A stretch of 64,000 nt of DNA from Bacteriovoracia bacterium (lineage in GTDB: Bacteria; Bdellovibrionota; Bacteriovoracia; Bacteriovoracales; Bacteriovoracaceae): NCBI GenBank assembly GCA_030431635.1, contig JAUIIL010000009.1, positions 1-64,000 of the forward strand. Direction: 5' to 3'. Position numbers and translations under genes: made by a program. The notes under the pieces are model-generated. The model was not told where the DNA came from. It saw only the letters and a list, made by a program, of their open reading frames with translations, and ran no database searches. Positions 42,819 through 52,006 of this stretch are shown in pieces; the stretch's first letter is position 1; the number at the start of each line of letters is the position of its first letter.

Positions 42819-44444
42819 ATGTATAAACTATTGTTTTTATTGTTCACCTGCCTCTCTCTAGGGTTCTCTGAAGCTTCAGATTGTGACGGAAACTTTAAAC
42901 AACAATCACTCCCAACAATATCTGTTCATTCTACTTCACAAATCAAGGCGACTTCTCCACCTAAAGCTTTAGAGAGTATTGAGAAAGAACTTTGGCCTAA
43001 TTGGTTGAAGCCTTTCAATACAGATCTTTATGAGAGAATCTCTGCTTCGAAAGATTGGAGTGAGTCACAAATAAAAAAGCGTTATAGACAAGCAGCGATA
43101 CTTCTTCACCCTGATAAGCATGAAACTAAAAGTGAAGAATTAAGAGGTATATATGAAGAAGCATTCAAGGCCATCTCTGAAGTGGGTGATATTTTACTAA
43201 GTAAAGAGAAGAGGGCTTTATACGATAGGACTGGTTCAAAAAACAATTCATTTGATAGAGCAGGAGCTGCAGCTGCTACGGCTAGTACAAACAAATGGCA
43301 ATTTTCAGCATCAACTTTTGAACAATTTTTAAGAATTCTCAGACAAGAAGCAGCTCCAGGTCCTTATCAAGAAATGTTTCAACGCCAGATGGATGGAATG
43401 AAAGGTAATATCCTAATTCTTTTTTATAATTTAGGATACCATCAAAACACTACAGTAAGGGATTTGCTCATCAAGGTGGCCAAAGGAGAAAGTCATGCTT
43501 ATGGAATAAAAGATAGTCTTAATTTAAGGTTAACGGCCTATACCATATTAAGCTATGGCTCTCACTACGAAGATTTCTATCAAACACTGCGCTACCTTTA
43601 CGATAGGATCAATTTTTATGAGGGGGTAGAAAAATTGGCCCTTCTTAAGGCGCAAATGAGAATGATAAACTTTCGAGCAGATATTAAACCCCATCTTGAA
43701 AAAATGATGAGTGAACATAGTTCATTAGAAGAAAAGAGTGCAATTCTCTCTCTTCTTTTAGAAGATGTATCTCAAAGACCAGAACAAGAAAAACTTCTCA
43801 TTCAATTTCTAAAAGATAATATTGATAGCTCAGAAGCTTTTGCTTCGTATGCAAATCAACTCTTTTTATGGGCTGTGCATTCATCACCAGAGAAAGAAGG
43901 GATTGATCTCTTTCAACAATTAATTTCTGAAAACCTTCGTCTTTATGAGAGAAATTTAAGGCATTATGTTTTTAGTAATGAGTATCGAGATAGCTTTTTT
44001 GAACTTCTCTCTCTTAATGGAAAACGAATGATTACACCTTCGGCGGATTTCTTTATTAAAGAGAGAATCCTTGAAGATGTTTCAGCTGGTTATATTGGCA
44101 GAAAATTCCAAGGAGCCAAACTCGATGCTGTTCTTGATCAATTATTCTATGTTATGAATAATGAAGAAATCCTTGATAAGTTAATTTATATCACCAGAAA
44201 CAACAAAACAATTTATACCGAGGAGCTACGAGAAAGTGTTCTTAATCACGTTATTGAATATCTAGGTGCTACAGGTTTGGAGCTTCCCAAGAGTATAGAA
44301 GAGAAAATGGATGAGCTTGTCAGAATTCAAGTCTACGATCCAAATAGAAAAATCGCGGATAAAGCGCTTCAATTCAGGTTCGATCGTAATCGAAAAAAAC
44401 AAAACGAGATTTTTTCAAATTTTTTAAAAGGGAAAGTGAATTAA
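42819..44444 (+). CDS. Exported J-domain protein
   Basis: About 541 residues. A signal peptide (MYKLLFLLFTCLSLGFSEAS) is followed by a J domain whose HPDK motif is His97-Pro98-Asp99-Lys100 (ILLHPDKHE), then a long helical repeat-like region without known family. The start is not certain: ATG 42810 or a TTG at 42783 are also in frame. J-domains normally stimulate DnaK in the cytosol, so an exported one is odd and might act on host/prey chaperones or fold a secreted partner; this is speculation. Confidence 0.72.
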   Translation: MYKLLFLLFTCLSLGFSEASDCDGNFKQQSLPTISVHSTSQIKATSPPKALESIEKELWPNWLKPFNTDLYERISASKDWSESQIKKRYRQAAILLHPDKHETKSEELRGIYEEAFKAISEVGDILLSKEKRALYDRTGSKNNSFDRAGAAAATASTNKWQFSASTFEQFLRILRQEAAPGPYQEMFQRQMDGMKGNILILFYNLGYHQNTTVRDLLIKVAKGESHAYGIKDSLNLRLTAYTILSYGSHYEDFYQTLRYLYDRINFYEGVEKLALLKAQMRMINFRADIKPHLEKMMSEHSSLEEKSAILSLLLEDVSQRPEQEKLLIQFLKDNIDSSEAFASYANQLFLWAVHSSPEKEGIDLFQQLISENLRLYERNLRHYVFSNEYRDSFFELLSLNGKRMITPSADFFIKERILEDVSAGYIGRKFQGAKLDAVLDQLFYVMNNEEILDKLIYITRNNKTIYTEELRESVLNHVIEYLGATGLELPKSIEEKMDELVRIQVYDPNRKIADKALQFRFDRNRKKQNEIFSNFLKGKVN

Positions 44445-44460
44445 AAGAGTAGAGTCCGTA

Positions 44461-46782
44461 CTATATCTTCTCGAGTTCATTTCCAAGTTCGCTCATTTCT
44501 TGTCTTAAATTTTCAAGATCGTGTTTCTTTGCTGCAATTTCTATCTTGGCCCCTATCTTTCCAATTTGAGGGAAGCCATATGTTTGAGCGCTCCCTTTAA
44601 GCTGGTGCCCAAAAATTTCTAATTCAGAAAAGTGAGGATCATAGGAATTAATTTTAAAACTATGATAAGTTTTCTTGATCTCTTCTTTATATTTTAAGGC
44701 CATTTTTTCAATTCTTTTTTGAACTCTTTCTTCAAAGTTATCTGGTACTTCTGGTAGGTCATTGGAACTAAGTTTATTTAAGAGCGTCATCACATTATTT
44801 TTATCAATAGGCTTATTGAGAATATGAGAGAACCCAAGAGAGAGCATTTCGTTGATTTCATCATCGGTGTTATTGGCCGTAAAAGCAATGAAACAAGCTT
44901 CATTTGAGCAAAAACTTTTTGCTTCTTTTATCACTTGATAGCCATCCATTTGAGGCATTTGGATGTCAAGAAAAACAATATCAATATCTTGTTGTCTAAG
45001 AATCGTTAGACAATCTTGGCCACTGTTGGCCGTATAGACTTTACCAAAGAACTTCTTGATATATTCATTGAGAATATCTCGGTTATCTTCTGAATCATCA
45101 CAGATAAGGATATTTTTATCTTGGAGATGAAACTCATACTGCTCTTCTGAATCTCGTTCATCGTTAATATTCCATGGAAGGATTGGAAAGTGATAAGTGT
45201 AGTCAATATGCTTTTTATTTTTGGGGGCCCTGGCCATGATGACATGACCCTCAATTTCTTCATAATTGAGGACTTCTTGCTTTTCCTGAGATAATAGTAA
45301 AAGCGAGTCAGCACTATCATGAAACTCATTGAGATTTTTTATTTGCTTGGTCTGATGAGGGTAGTGGAAACGACACCAGTGAAAAAGCTTAGGATCATCT
45401 AGAACATAAATATTTTTAAAGTGTGTGGTTTGAATATAGAGCTTGTCGCTATATTCCCGTATAGGAAGCTGAACAATAAATTGAGAGCCTTCTCCCTTCG
45501 TTGATTTAACGCTAATTCTCCCCTCTAAACAATCAAGATACTCACTTACAATGGCCAGACCGAGCCCTGAACCTCCGTATTTTCTCTTGGTGCTATTATC
45601 CTCCTGAATGAATTCAGTAAAAATATCACTAATCTTGTTCTCTGCTATTCCTACTCCTGTATCGTGAACTTCAATTGAGAGTATTTTTTCTTGAAACTTG
45701 AAAAAAACACTCACTTCACCCTTTGAGGTAAATTTAAAAGCATTACTTAATAAATTGATCAAAATATATTTAACCTTAATGAGGTCAGATTTAATATAAA
45801 GAGGGACATTAGGATCAATATAAAGATAAAAGTCGAGACTCTTTTTATCTGCTTCATTAAAAAAGAGAGAGATGACTTCTTCAATTATTTGCTTCAAATT
45901 AACCGTTATGAACTGGGCCTTAATTTTCTTGTTTTCAATCTTAGCGTAGTCAATAACATTATTGAGAAAGTCGAGTAGACCCTGGGCCGAAATTTTGAGA
46001 CGTTTAATATAGAGCTCATTAATTTTACTTGTATTATTTTTTTCAATGAGTTCGGCCATCCCTAGAATTGAATTCATAGGGTTTCTTATCTCGTGTCCAA
46101 TCTTACTGAGAAAGTTTGTTCTAGCTGCTAAGGCTTGATTGAGTTTTTCTAGGGCCGGAGCAAAGATAAAAAATGCTTCAAAGAGAAGGATGAGTAAAGT
46201 GAAAAAAGAGATAGCAAACTCAAGTAATCTTAAATTACTAAGTCTTTTGTTAAGGTTTTTTTCATAAGAGTCAAGTTCTTGGTCAAAATAGAAGATATAC
46301 TTTTCAATAAAGTCAGAAAGATTTAGAGATATTCCAGACATAACCTCAGGAGGAGCTTTCTGGATTTTATTCTCATTAAGTAGTTTGAGTATTCTGTCTT
46401 GAATAAAAGTAACAATTTTTTGACTCTTAAGATTTGAAGAAGATTTCCCCATTGGCCCCACAGCATCAAGTTTAAAAATAGCTTGAATTTTATTCAGGGC
46501 CTGAAGTAGATCTTCTCTGGCCTGATGAATATTATTCATTGTTTGTATTTCGAGCAGTTTGACCTTAAGAGTAGATAACTCATCAATATGTTGTCGAGAG
46601 TTCTGAACGAATTTAAAACCCTCAATTTGAGAGTCGAGATTGACTTGAATAAGAATTTGTTGGGAAATTGTTAGAACTGCAATAATAACTAAGGCGACAA
46701 TATAGCGAAGTTTGAAGTCTCCTTTTAAAAAGAGATCGCCTACTTTTAGTAAGTACAGTTTAATTTTAGAAATATTTTCCAA
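44461..46782 (-). CDS. Membrane hybrid histidine kinase with REC and HPt
   Basis: A 773-residue sensor kinase, TTG start with AGGAG upstream. Two membrane helices (about 27-47 and 195-215) flank a periplasmic helical sensor; HisKA with phospho-His230 (GHEIRNPMNS), HATPase (HDTGVGIA, GGSGLGLAI), REC with Asp606 (VFLDIQMPQMDG) and C-terminal HPt with His726 (GHQLKGSAQTYGF). It overlaps the upstream outer-membrane-protein gene by 17 bases. It is the third gene of an operon starting with the NtrC-type regulator, probably its phosphorelay input. Confidence 0.92.
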   Translation of the reverse strand: MENISKIKLYLLKVGDLFLKGDFKLRYIVALVIIAVLTISQQILIQVNLDSQIEGFKFVQNSRQHIDELSTLKVKLLEIQTMNNIHQAREDLLQALNKIQAIFKLDAVGPMGKSSSNLKSQKIVTFIQDRILKLLNENKIQKAPPEVMSGISLNLSDFIEKYIFYFDQELDSYEKNLNKRLSNLRLLEFAISFFTLLILLFEAFFIFAPALEKLNQALAARTNFLSKIGHEIRNPMNSILGMAELIEKNNTSKINELYIKRLKISAQGLLDFLNNVIDYAKIENKKIKAQFITVNLKQIIEEVISLFFNEADKKSLDFYLYIDPNVPLYIKSDLIKVKYILINLLSNAFKFTSKGEVSVFFKFQEKILSIEVHDTGVGIAENKISDIFTEFIQEDNSTKRKYGGSGLGLAIVSEYLDCLEGRISVKSTKGEGSQFIVQLPIREYSDKLYIQTTHFKNIYVLDDPKLFHWCRFHYPHQTKQIKNLNEFHDSADSLLLLSQEKQEVLNYEEIEGHVIMARAPKNKKHIDYTYHFPILPWNINDERDSEEQYEFHLQDKNILICDDSEDNRDILNEYIKKFFGKVYTANSGQDCLTILRQQDIDIVFLDIQMPQMDGYQVIKEAKSFCSNEACFIAFTANNTDDEINEMLSLGFSHILNKPIDKNNVMTLLNKLSSNDLPEVPDNFEERVQKRIEKMALKYKEEIKKTYHSFKINSYDPHFSELEIFGHQLKGSAQTYGFPQIGKIGAKIEIAAKKHDLENLRQEMSELGNELEKI

Positions 46783-47830
46783 TTTGTACTCCTAGACGTC
46801 TTGCTTTATCACTGCGTGAAGATTTTGCTTTGAATTTCTGATGACGATAATTTAAGCTCCAAATAAAGTCATTCCAATTTGTCTGTAAATGAAAATGATA
46901 AGAACGGTTATGATTTTCAGATGAAATCAATTTGGAAGATAGCTGAAAAGTAAAATGGGGCGACATAAGTAAAAGACCAGGAGATAATTCAATGGCCTCT
47001 TCATTACTAAAGTGCTGACGGACAAGATGAAAGTAACGGGCTTCAATAAATGGAATAAATCTTAAATTAGTGACGAAAAAGCTATTTTCATTAAAAAATA
47101 ATGAGTTTTCAAAACTAGAATAAGATTGACTAAAAAGATTTCCATCATCAGAAATAAAATCCGTTTTAAAGATACTTAGGAGTTGTATATTTTCAATAGT
47201 ATTGTTGAAGTTTAGTTGTGAACCAAGAAAACTATTATCTGAGTCAAGAGATTGAGAACGATAAGACCATGAGAGATGAATTGAGTTGTGAAAAAAGTTT
47301 TTATTAAGTTCATTCTCAATATAAGTAACTTTTGTTATTTTTTGAGTGAAGTAATCCTTTGCTGTTACCTTAATGCCTTGTTTAGAATGTGAACAGTATA
47401 ACATTTGAATTTTTTGAGGTTTCAGAAATTGTTTTTCATTAATTTCTGTAAGATGTTTACAACTCTGGCTTATTAGCACTTGAGCTTTTTGAACTTTTAA
47501 ATAAATAAAAAGCTTTGCTTTTTTTATTCTTTTCTTGTTTTGATAAATCTGTACCTCAGAATCTGTGATGCTATCTTTTAAAAGAATGGTTTTAACTTTT
47601 CCCTTAGTCTTTGAACTTAGAATAGCAAAATTATTAGGAGGGGAGAACTGGAGTTGAAGCAGGTCTTCTTTTTGGGTTACGCTACCTCTCCACTGAGGAG
47701 ATATTTTTTCTTTCCCTTCAATGATGAGTTTATAATTGACTTTTATATCACTTAGAATAGCATTGGCCGTAGAAGTAAGGAAAAAGAAGACTATACTCAG
47801 GTGAAGGGTTATTTGTTTATTCAAGTTCAT
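46766..47830 (-). CDS. Putative outer-membrane beta-barrel protein
   Basis: A 354-residue exported protein (signal peptide ending TANA). The N-terminal half is beta-rich; the C-terminal half shows alternating hydrophobic strands (FFVTNLRFIPFIEARYF, YHFHLQTNWNDFIWSLNYRH) and ends with an aromatic residue (GKYF), the classic outer-membrane barrel terminal signature. It is sandwiched between an NtrC-type gene (14-base overlap) and a hybrid kinase (17-base overlap), suggesting a role in sensing. Function unknown. Confidence 0.68.
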   Translation of the reverse strand: MNLNKQITLHLSIVFFFLTSTANAILSDIKVNYKLIIEGKEKISPQWRGSVTQKEDLLQLQFSPPNNFAILSSKTKGKVKTILLKDSITDSEVQIYQNKKRIKKAKLFIYLKVQKAQVLISQSCKHLTEINEKQFLKPQKIQMLYCSHSKQGIKVTAKDYFTQKITKVTYIENELNKNFFHNSIHLSWSYRSQSLDSDNSFLGSQLNFNNTIENIQLLSIFKTDFISDDGNLFSQSYSSFENSLFFNENSFFVTNLRFIPFIEARYFHLVRQHFSNEEAIELSPGLLLMSPHFTFQLSSKLISSENHNRSYHFHLQTNWNDFIWSLNYRHQKFKAKSSRSDKARRLGVQIGKYF

Positions 47831-49172
47831 AATCTTTAATCTTTCTGTAAAGTGTTTTTCTGTTTATTCCTAGTATTGAGGCTGCTTTTTCTTTAATATG
47901 ATTTGTATGTTGAAGAATAAAGCTTATATATTCTTTTTCAAGTTCAGCTAAACTTCTAAGTTTTTGAAATTCTTGCTGCTCAAAACTATCAATATTTGTT
48001 GCTTCTCCAAAAAAAATACTTTCTTCTGAGATCTCGGCCTCATTAGACATAATAAATGCCCTCTCTATTGTGTTCTCTAATTCTCTTACGTTTCCTGGCC
48101 AATCATAAGTCATAAGTTTCAAAAGAGCTTTATGAGAAATTGTTTTCTTATCTCCTTTTTTATTCTTTTTATTACTTTTTCTCATAAAATGGTCGGCCAA
48201 TAGAGGGATGTCTTCTTTTCTGGAACGAAGGCTTGGTAATTTGATATTAATGACATTAAGGCGATAGTAGAGATCTTCTCTAAATTTGTTCTCTTTAATT
48301 TTCTCAATTAGATTATTATGAGTTGCTGCAATAACTCTTACATCAATTTTTTTTTCTTTGTTCTCTCCAATTTTTCTAATCTTTCCTTCTTGTAAAACTC
48401 GCAATAACTTGGATTGCAGTTCAAAAGGCATATCACCGATTTCATCTAAGAAAATTGTGCTTCCATGGGCCAATTCAAAGAGACCAATTTTGTCTTTATC
48501 GGCCCCAGTGAAAGCTCCTTTCACATGTCCAAAAAATTCAGACTCTAGAAGGTTGGCAGGAATAGAAGCACAGTTGATAGCAACCATTTTTTGCTCACTT
48601 CTTTCACTTTGTTCATGGATGGCCCTGGCCACAATCTCTTTCCCTGTCCCTGTTTCTCCAGTTAAAAGAATGTTTGCGTTGGTTTTAGCGATTTTATTAA
48701 TGATTGAGCGAATATCTTCAACCAGCTTACTTTTCCCAATAAAAGATATCTTTTTTTGAGAAATCCCTTCAAGCTTTTTCATGAGTTCTGCATTTTGATC
48801 TTTGATTTCTTTTTGTCTAATTGCTCTTTTTGATAGCAGTGAAAGTTCTTTTAAATTAATAGGTTTAGTAATGTAGTCATAGGCCCCAATTTCTAAGGCC
48901 TTAATGGCCACATCGGAACAGTCGTGGGCCGTAATCAAAATAGCAGGTAGATTAGAATGAATTTTTTGAACTTTTTGAATAAACTCAAGTCCGTCGATAT
49001 GGGGCATTTTATAATCACAAATGAGCAGAGAAGTATTTTTCTTTGCATCTTTCTTGAAAAAATCAAGGGCCTCTATAGCAGAAGAGAATGAGGTGTAGGG
49101 CAATCTAAGCTCTTCACACATGGCCTCTAGAGCAAAAAGAATTCTGCTGTCATCATCAAGAAGAATAACCAA
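47817..49172 (-). CDS. NtrC-type sigma-54 response regulator
   Basis: A 451-residue activator: REC (Asp53 in LLICDYKMP), AAA+ domain with Walker A GETGTGKE (Lys178), sigma-54-contact loop GAFTGA (219-224), Walker B STIFLDE, and a C-terminal Fis-type HTH (KEKAASILGINRKTLYRKIK). TTG start with AAGGAG upstream. It faces a good sigma-54 promoter at 49289-49304 and heads an operon with an outer-membrane protein and a hybrid kinase. Likely target: the divergent 49359 operon. Confidence 0.93.
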   Translation of the reverse strand: MVILLDDDSRILFALEAMCEELRLPYTSFSSAIEALDFFKKDAKKNTSLLICDYKMPHIDGLEFIQKVQKIHSNLPAILITAHDCSDVAIKALEIGAYDYITKPINLKELSLLSKRAIRQKEIKDQNAELMKKLEGISQKKISFIGKSKLVEDIRSIINKIAKTNANILLTGETGTGKEIVARAIHEQSERSEQKMVAINCASIPANLLESEFFGHVKGAFTGADKDKIGLFELAHGSTIFLDEIGDMPFELQSKLLRVLQEGKIRKIGENKEKKIDVRVIAATHNNLIEKIKENKFREDLYYRLNVINIKLPSLRSRKEDIPLLADHFMRKSNKKNKKGDKKTISHKALLKLMTYDWPGNVRELENTIERAFIMSNEAEISEESIFFGEATNIDSFEQQEFQKLRSLAELEKEYISFILQHTNHIKEKAASILGINRKTLYRKIKDYELE

Positions 49173-49288
49173 GTAAACTCCTTTTTTAAGGATTTATGTC
49201 CCTAAAAGTCACATTGAGTATGTCCTATTTTGCCTCAGAAATGCAAGGAGGAAAATATAACTTACTGTAAATACTATGTTTTCAATTT

Positions 49289-49304
49289 TGGCATCAAGAA
49301 TGCA
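49289..49304 (+). promoter_or_regulatory. Sigma-54 promoter
   Basis: TGGCATCAAGAATGCA fits the -24/-12 consensus (TGGCAC, GG two bases in; GC at -12) with exact spacing. It lies 55 bases before the REC gene at 49359 and next to the divergent NtrC-type gene. Confidence 0.75.
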
Positions 49305-49358
49305 AATCAACTATCAGTGCTAGAAGCACCCAAATGATTTCCACCCAAGGAGGAGAAA

Positions 49359-49892
49359 ATGGAACTTCATAAACTGGATGAGGAAACTTTAGGAAAAAGA
49401 GCGATGGAAGAGATTTTTGCAAAAGACATTTTTGACAAGTACGCACCAACGGAGAGTCTTTTCTCAAGCCATGATTTACATCTTTTTTTAGGCGCTGAGG
49501 AAACAAAGAAAGTGCTGATTGTGGAAGATGATTTATGGCAAATAAATGTTTTAGAAGAACTGGTTCTAGAAATTAACTCAGAAGCTCAAATTGACTGGGA
49601 AATCGATATACCAAGGGCCATTAACCGTTTAACCAGCGAAAAAAATGAGAGTAAAGGCTATGATGTGATTATTTGTGATATTGAACTAGGTACAGAGGCT
49701 TCGGGAGTTGATCTTTTTCAGTACTGTTTAGAGCATGAACCTTTTACAGAATTGATTTTGATATCAGCTCACTCGCGGGAAAAACTAAATAGAAAATACT
49801 TTAAAAAAATGGTTCCACTTAATTATATGAAGAAACCATTAAACTTTGAGTCTTTTTTTAGAAGAGTTTCACCCATTTTAACTCAAACTTAA
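49359..49892 (+). CDS. Single-domain response regulator
   Basis: A 177-residue protein with a short N-terminal extension (about 45 residues) and one REC domain (VLIVEDDLWQ, DVIICDIELG with the phospho-Asp, KKPL switch). No output domain. CAAGGAGG precedes the ATG. It is the first gene after the sigma-54 promoter and precedes three small genes in the same direction, so it may relay or drain phosphate from the hybrid kinase at 44461. Confidence 0.88.
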   Translation: MELHKLDEETLGKRAMEEIFAKDIFDKYAPTESLFSSHDLHLFLGAEETKKVLIVEDDLWQINVLEELVLEINSEAQIDWEIDIPRAINRLTSEKNESKGYDVIICDIELGTEASGVDLFQYCLEHEPFTELILISAHSREKLNRKYFKKMVPLNYMKKPLNFESFFRRVSPILTQT

Positions 49893-49908
49893 ATAGAGAT
49901 AAAACTCA

Positions 49909-50352
49909 ATGAAGAAGAGAACAGTGATTTTTATCACAGCATACTTATTTTTATTATTGCTAAGTACAACTGAGGGAGGAGTGATGTTTGCTTACAAAGA
50001 CTTTAACAATTATGAATCAAAGCAATATTTTCAACTTAAAGACTTTGAAGAGAGATTAATGGATCTTGAGGCAGAGGCCAAACAAATAGAAAGAGAGCTT
50101 GTTTCCTACGGGAAGGCACACGAAGTCTATAAAAAAGAGTTAGTTGAGATAGGGGATCTTATTTCACTTATTAACGAGAAAATTCTAGATTTTGAAATTA
50201 TGAATGAAGCCTACTCTTCAAGCATTGTTGTTGATATCGAGCTTTGCCTAATTGAGCTCAAAATAAAGATGGAAGCATTAAAAGATAAGTCGATTCAAGA
50301 TTATGAGATTTATCTTTTATTAGAGGAGGTTCTTTATGAAAAACAAAAGTAA
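49909..50352 (+). CDS. Small membrane-anchored coiled-coil protein
   Basis: A 147-residue protein with an N-terminal hydrophobic segment (about residues 5-20) and the rest charged coiled coil (DFEERLMDLEAEAKQIEREL). No family recognised. Overlaps the next gene by 17 bases; co-transcribed from the sigma-54 promoter. Confidence 0.65.
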   Translation: MKKRTVIFITAYLFLLLLSTTEGGVMFAYKDFNNYESKQYFQLKDFEERLMDLEAEAKQIERELVSYGKAHEVYKKELVEIGDLISLINEKILDFEIMNEAYSSSIVVDIELCLIELKIKMEALKDKSIQDYEIYLLLEEVLYEKQK

Positions 50353-50713
50353 TTTATTACTAGCTTCCTTATTACTAGTAGTTGGGTCTGCTTTTATAGG
50401 CACAGATATAAAAAGCTCTGAAAATCACGTGAAGACAACAGAAAGTAAAAAAAGAGAAAGTGTTAAGAGAATTAGTCAGAGGATTCAAGTTGTAAAAGAA
50501 GAAATTAAGAAAATTCAAAAGAAAACAAATCCTCACGATCAAGCAATTCATAAAAGAATTGCCCTTGTGAAGTCTAAATTACAGATTATTGAAAGTATCA
50601 TGGAAACAAATCGAATAGAAGGTCAGCTTTATTCGAGAATGAGTGTCGAGTATTTAAGAAAAAAAATGACAGAAATTAACGAAGTAGTTCTTGAGTTAGA
50701 ACTTTCTGTCTAA
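50336..50713 (+). CDS. Small exported coiled-coil protein
   Basis: A 125-residue protein with an N-terminal hydrophobic segment (LLLASLLLVVGSAF) and a helical, Lys/Glu-rich body. GAGGAGG precedes the ATG. Resembles the preceding protein in architecture. No family recognised. Confidence 0.62.
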   Translation: MKNKSNLLLASLLLVVGSAFIGTDIKSSENHVKTTESKKRESVKRISQRIQVVKEEIKKIQKKTNPHDQAIHKRIALVKSKLQIIESIMETNRIEGQLYSRMSVEYLRKKMTEINEVVLELELSV

Positions 50714-50728
50714 AACAAAGGAGTGTGT

Positions 50729-51031
50729 ATGAAAAAGATGGTTGCCTTTAAGAAATCTCTCAATAAAAACATTAGAAATGCCCAAGTGATAGATATATCA
50801 ACCAGAAAGAAAGAGCGTAAATTTGAAACGAGAATAAAAATTCAGTCACAAAATCATATTTTTTACGCCTTAAAATCTGGAGGTTCGTTTAATAAATCTC
50901 TTAGTAGGGCAGGTAAGGCCATTATTAAGCAAGTTGAAAAGTATAACGGTCTGAAAGAGCCGAGAATGAGTATTGCTGAGGCCCTGGAAGCCTATAGACA
51001 GACCAACCCTGAAGAACAGCTTGCAAGCTGA
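50729..51031 (+). CDS. Small basic protein
   Basis: About 100 residues, basic and without signal peptide. ATG 50729 is preferred (AAAGGAG at 50717-50723); a GTG at 50723 overlaps that site. The middle (TRIKIQSQNHIFYALKSGGSFNKSL) is beta/helix-like and could be a nucleic-acid-binding or scaffold protein. Last gene of the sigma-54-driven operon. Confidence 0.55.
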   Translation: MKKMVAFKKSLNKNIRNAQVIDISTRKKERKFETRIKIQSQNHIFYALKSGGSFNKSLSRAGKAIIKQVEKYNGLKEPRMSIAEALEAYRQTNPEEQLAS

Positions 51032-51046
51032 TTTTTCCCCTTCCTT

Positions 51047-51083
51047 CCTCGTATAGGTTAAACCTATACGAGGCCTTTATTAT
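51047..51083. terminator. Terminator hairpin between convergent genes
   Basis: Perfect 13-base inverted repeat CCTCGTATAGGTT / AACCTATACGAGG (51047-51059 and 51061-51073) with a one-base centre, then CCTTTATTATT. Ends the plus-strand sigma-54 operon and the minus-strand SRPBCC gene. Confidence 0.8.
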
Positions 51084-51514
51084 TCACACACAGTTCCAGA
51101 TTTTAGAGAAACCCCAAATTCGAGGTAGGCCTTAAGTGAACTCGCCATAGCTTGCCAACCTGAACAATTGTCATAAGAGTTTTTAAGAGATTTTTCGTTT
51201 TCCTTCCAACCTTTTTCTGTTATTTGAAATAGAGTCCCTTCATCATGCTCGAAAAATTTCATTTCAACACTCGTTCTATCACCACAGTGGTTATCCCAAT
51301 CAAAATTGACTTGTTTATTATCAATAATTTCTTTCACTTCAATTTCTTCAGTGCCATACTTATTCCAAGTCCAACGGACGTGGATATTCTCATTGAGATC
51401 TCCTGAACTTTTATCAACAAAATACTTCTCAACATCCTTAGCTGCAATGACAGCTTTAAAAACTTCTGCAGGTTCTTTTTGAATAATAGTTGAAATTGAA
51501 AATTTAATTTCCAT
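51080..51514 (-). CDS. SRPBCC/AHSA1-like protein
   Basis: A 144-residue START-like protein (IKFSISTIIQKEPAEVFKAVIAAKDVEKYF start, GWQAMASSLKAYLEFG end) of the AHSA1-like group, often paired with an ArsR-type regulator. Here the ArsR-type gene is divergent, sharing a palindrome. AAGGAG precedes the ATG. Ligand unknown. Confidence 0.85.
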   Translation of the reverse strand: MEIKFSISTIIQKEPAEVFKAVIAAKDVEKYFVDKSSGDLNENIHVRWTWNKYGTEEIEVKEIIDNKQVNFDWDNHCGDRTSVEMKFFEHDEGTLFQITEKGWKENEKSLKNSYDNCSGWQAMASSLKAYLEFGVSLKSGTVCE

Positions 51515-51539
51515 AAAATCTCCTTGTTTTTTATTCTAT

Positions 51540-51559
51540 ATGTTATATATTTATAACAT
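51540..51559. promoter_or_regulatory. Palindromic operator overlapping ArsR-type start
   Basis: ATGTTATA (51540-51547) and TATAACAT (51552-51559), 4-base spacer, overlapping the ATG at 51558. Position between divergent SRPBCC and ArsR-type genes is that of an autoregulatory operator. Confidence 0.55.
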
Positions 51560-51887
51560 GTCTAGGAAAAAATTTAACAATAAAATATGGGAAGCTCTTT
51601 CCAATGAAAAGAGACGAAAAATCATGGACTTACTTGCTAACGGGCCTCGAACTACTGGTGAGGTTGTTGCTGAGTTCAAAGAAATATCTCGCTGTACAGT
51701 TATGCTCCATATGAAGGTTTTAGAAGAGGCAGACCTTATTATCATTAGGCGCCAGGGCCGCTATCGTTGGAATTATCTCAATATTGAACCAATTCAGCGT
51801 ATTTATGATAGGTGGCTAAATCAATACGCGGCTCCAGTTGCAAAGGAAATGGTTCAATTAAAAGATAGTCTTAAGAAAAAAGATTAA
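51558..51887 (+). CDS. ArsR-type HTH regulator
   Basis: About 109 residues of a winged-helix repressor: KIWEALSNEKRRKIMDLLANGPRTTGEVV, then HMKVLEEADLIIIRRQGRYRWNYLN. No metal-binding CxC site, so it belongs to the SRPBCC-linked ArsR subgroup. No Shine-Dalgarno is visible before either in-frame ATG (51540 or 51558), so the mRNA may be leaderless. Divergent from the SRPBCC gene. Confidence 0.85.
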   Translation: MSRKKFNNKIWEALSNEKRRKIMDLLANGPRTTGEVVAEFKEISRCTVMLHMKVLEEADLIIIRRQGRYRWNYLNIEPIQRIYDRWLNQYAAPVAKEMVQLKDSLKKKD

Positions 51888-51920
51888 GAGAGAAAAGAGC
51901 GCTTTTCTCTCTTTGTTTTT
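51886..51920 (+). terminator. Rho-independent terminator
   Basis: 12-base stem AAGAGAGAAAAG / CTTTTCTCTCTT (51886-51897 and 51902-51913), loop AGCG, then TGTTTTT. Follows the ArsR-type gene; its 5' arm begins in the stop codon. Confidence 0.9.
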
Positions 51921-52006
51921 CTTACCTGATCGAGGAAAAAAAGTTGCCTATATATTAGAGTTCATCATACTTTTCAAACAGCAAAGTATTGTAGTGGAGC
52001 GTGAAT

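Noticed and set aside
48358-48759. 133-aa plus-strand reading frame inside the NtrC-type gene
   Set aside because: Antisense to the conserved AAA+ domain; reverse-frame artefact.
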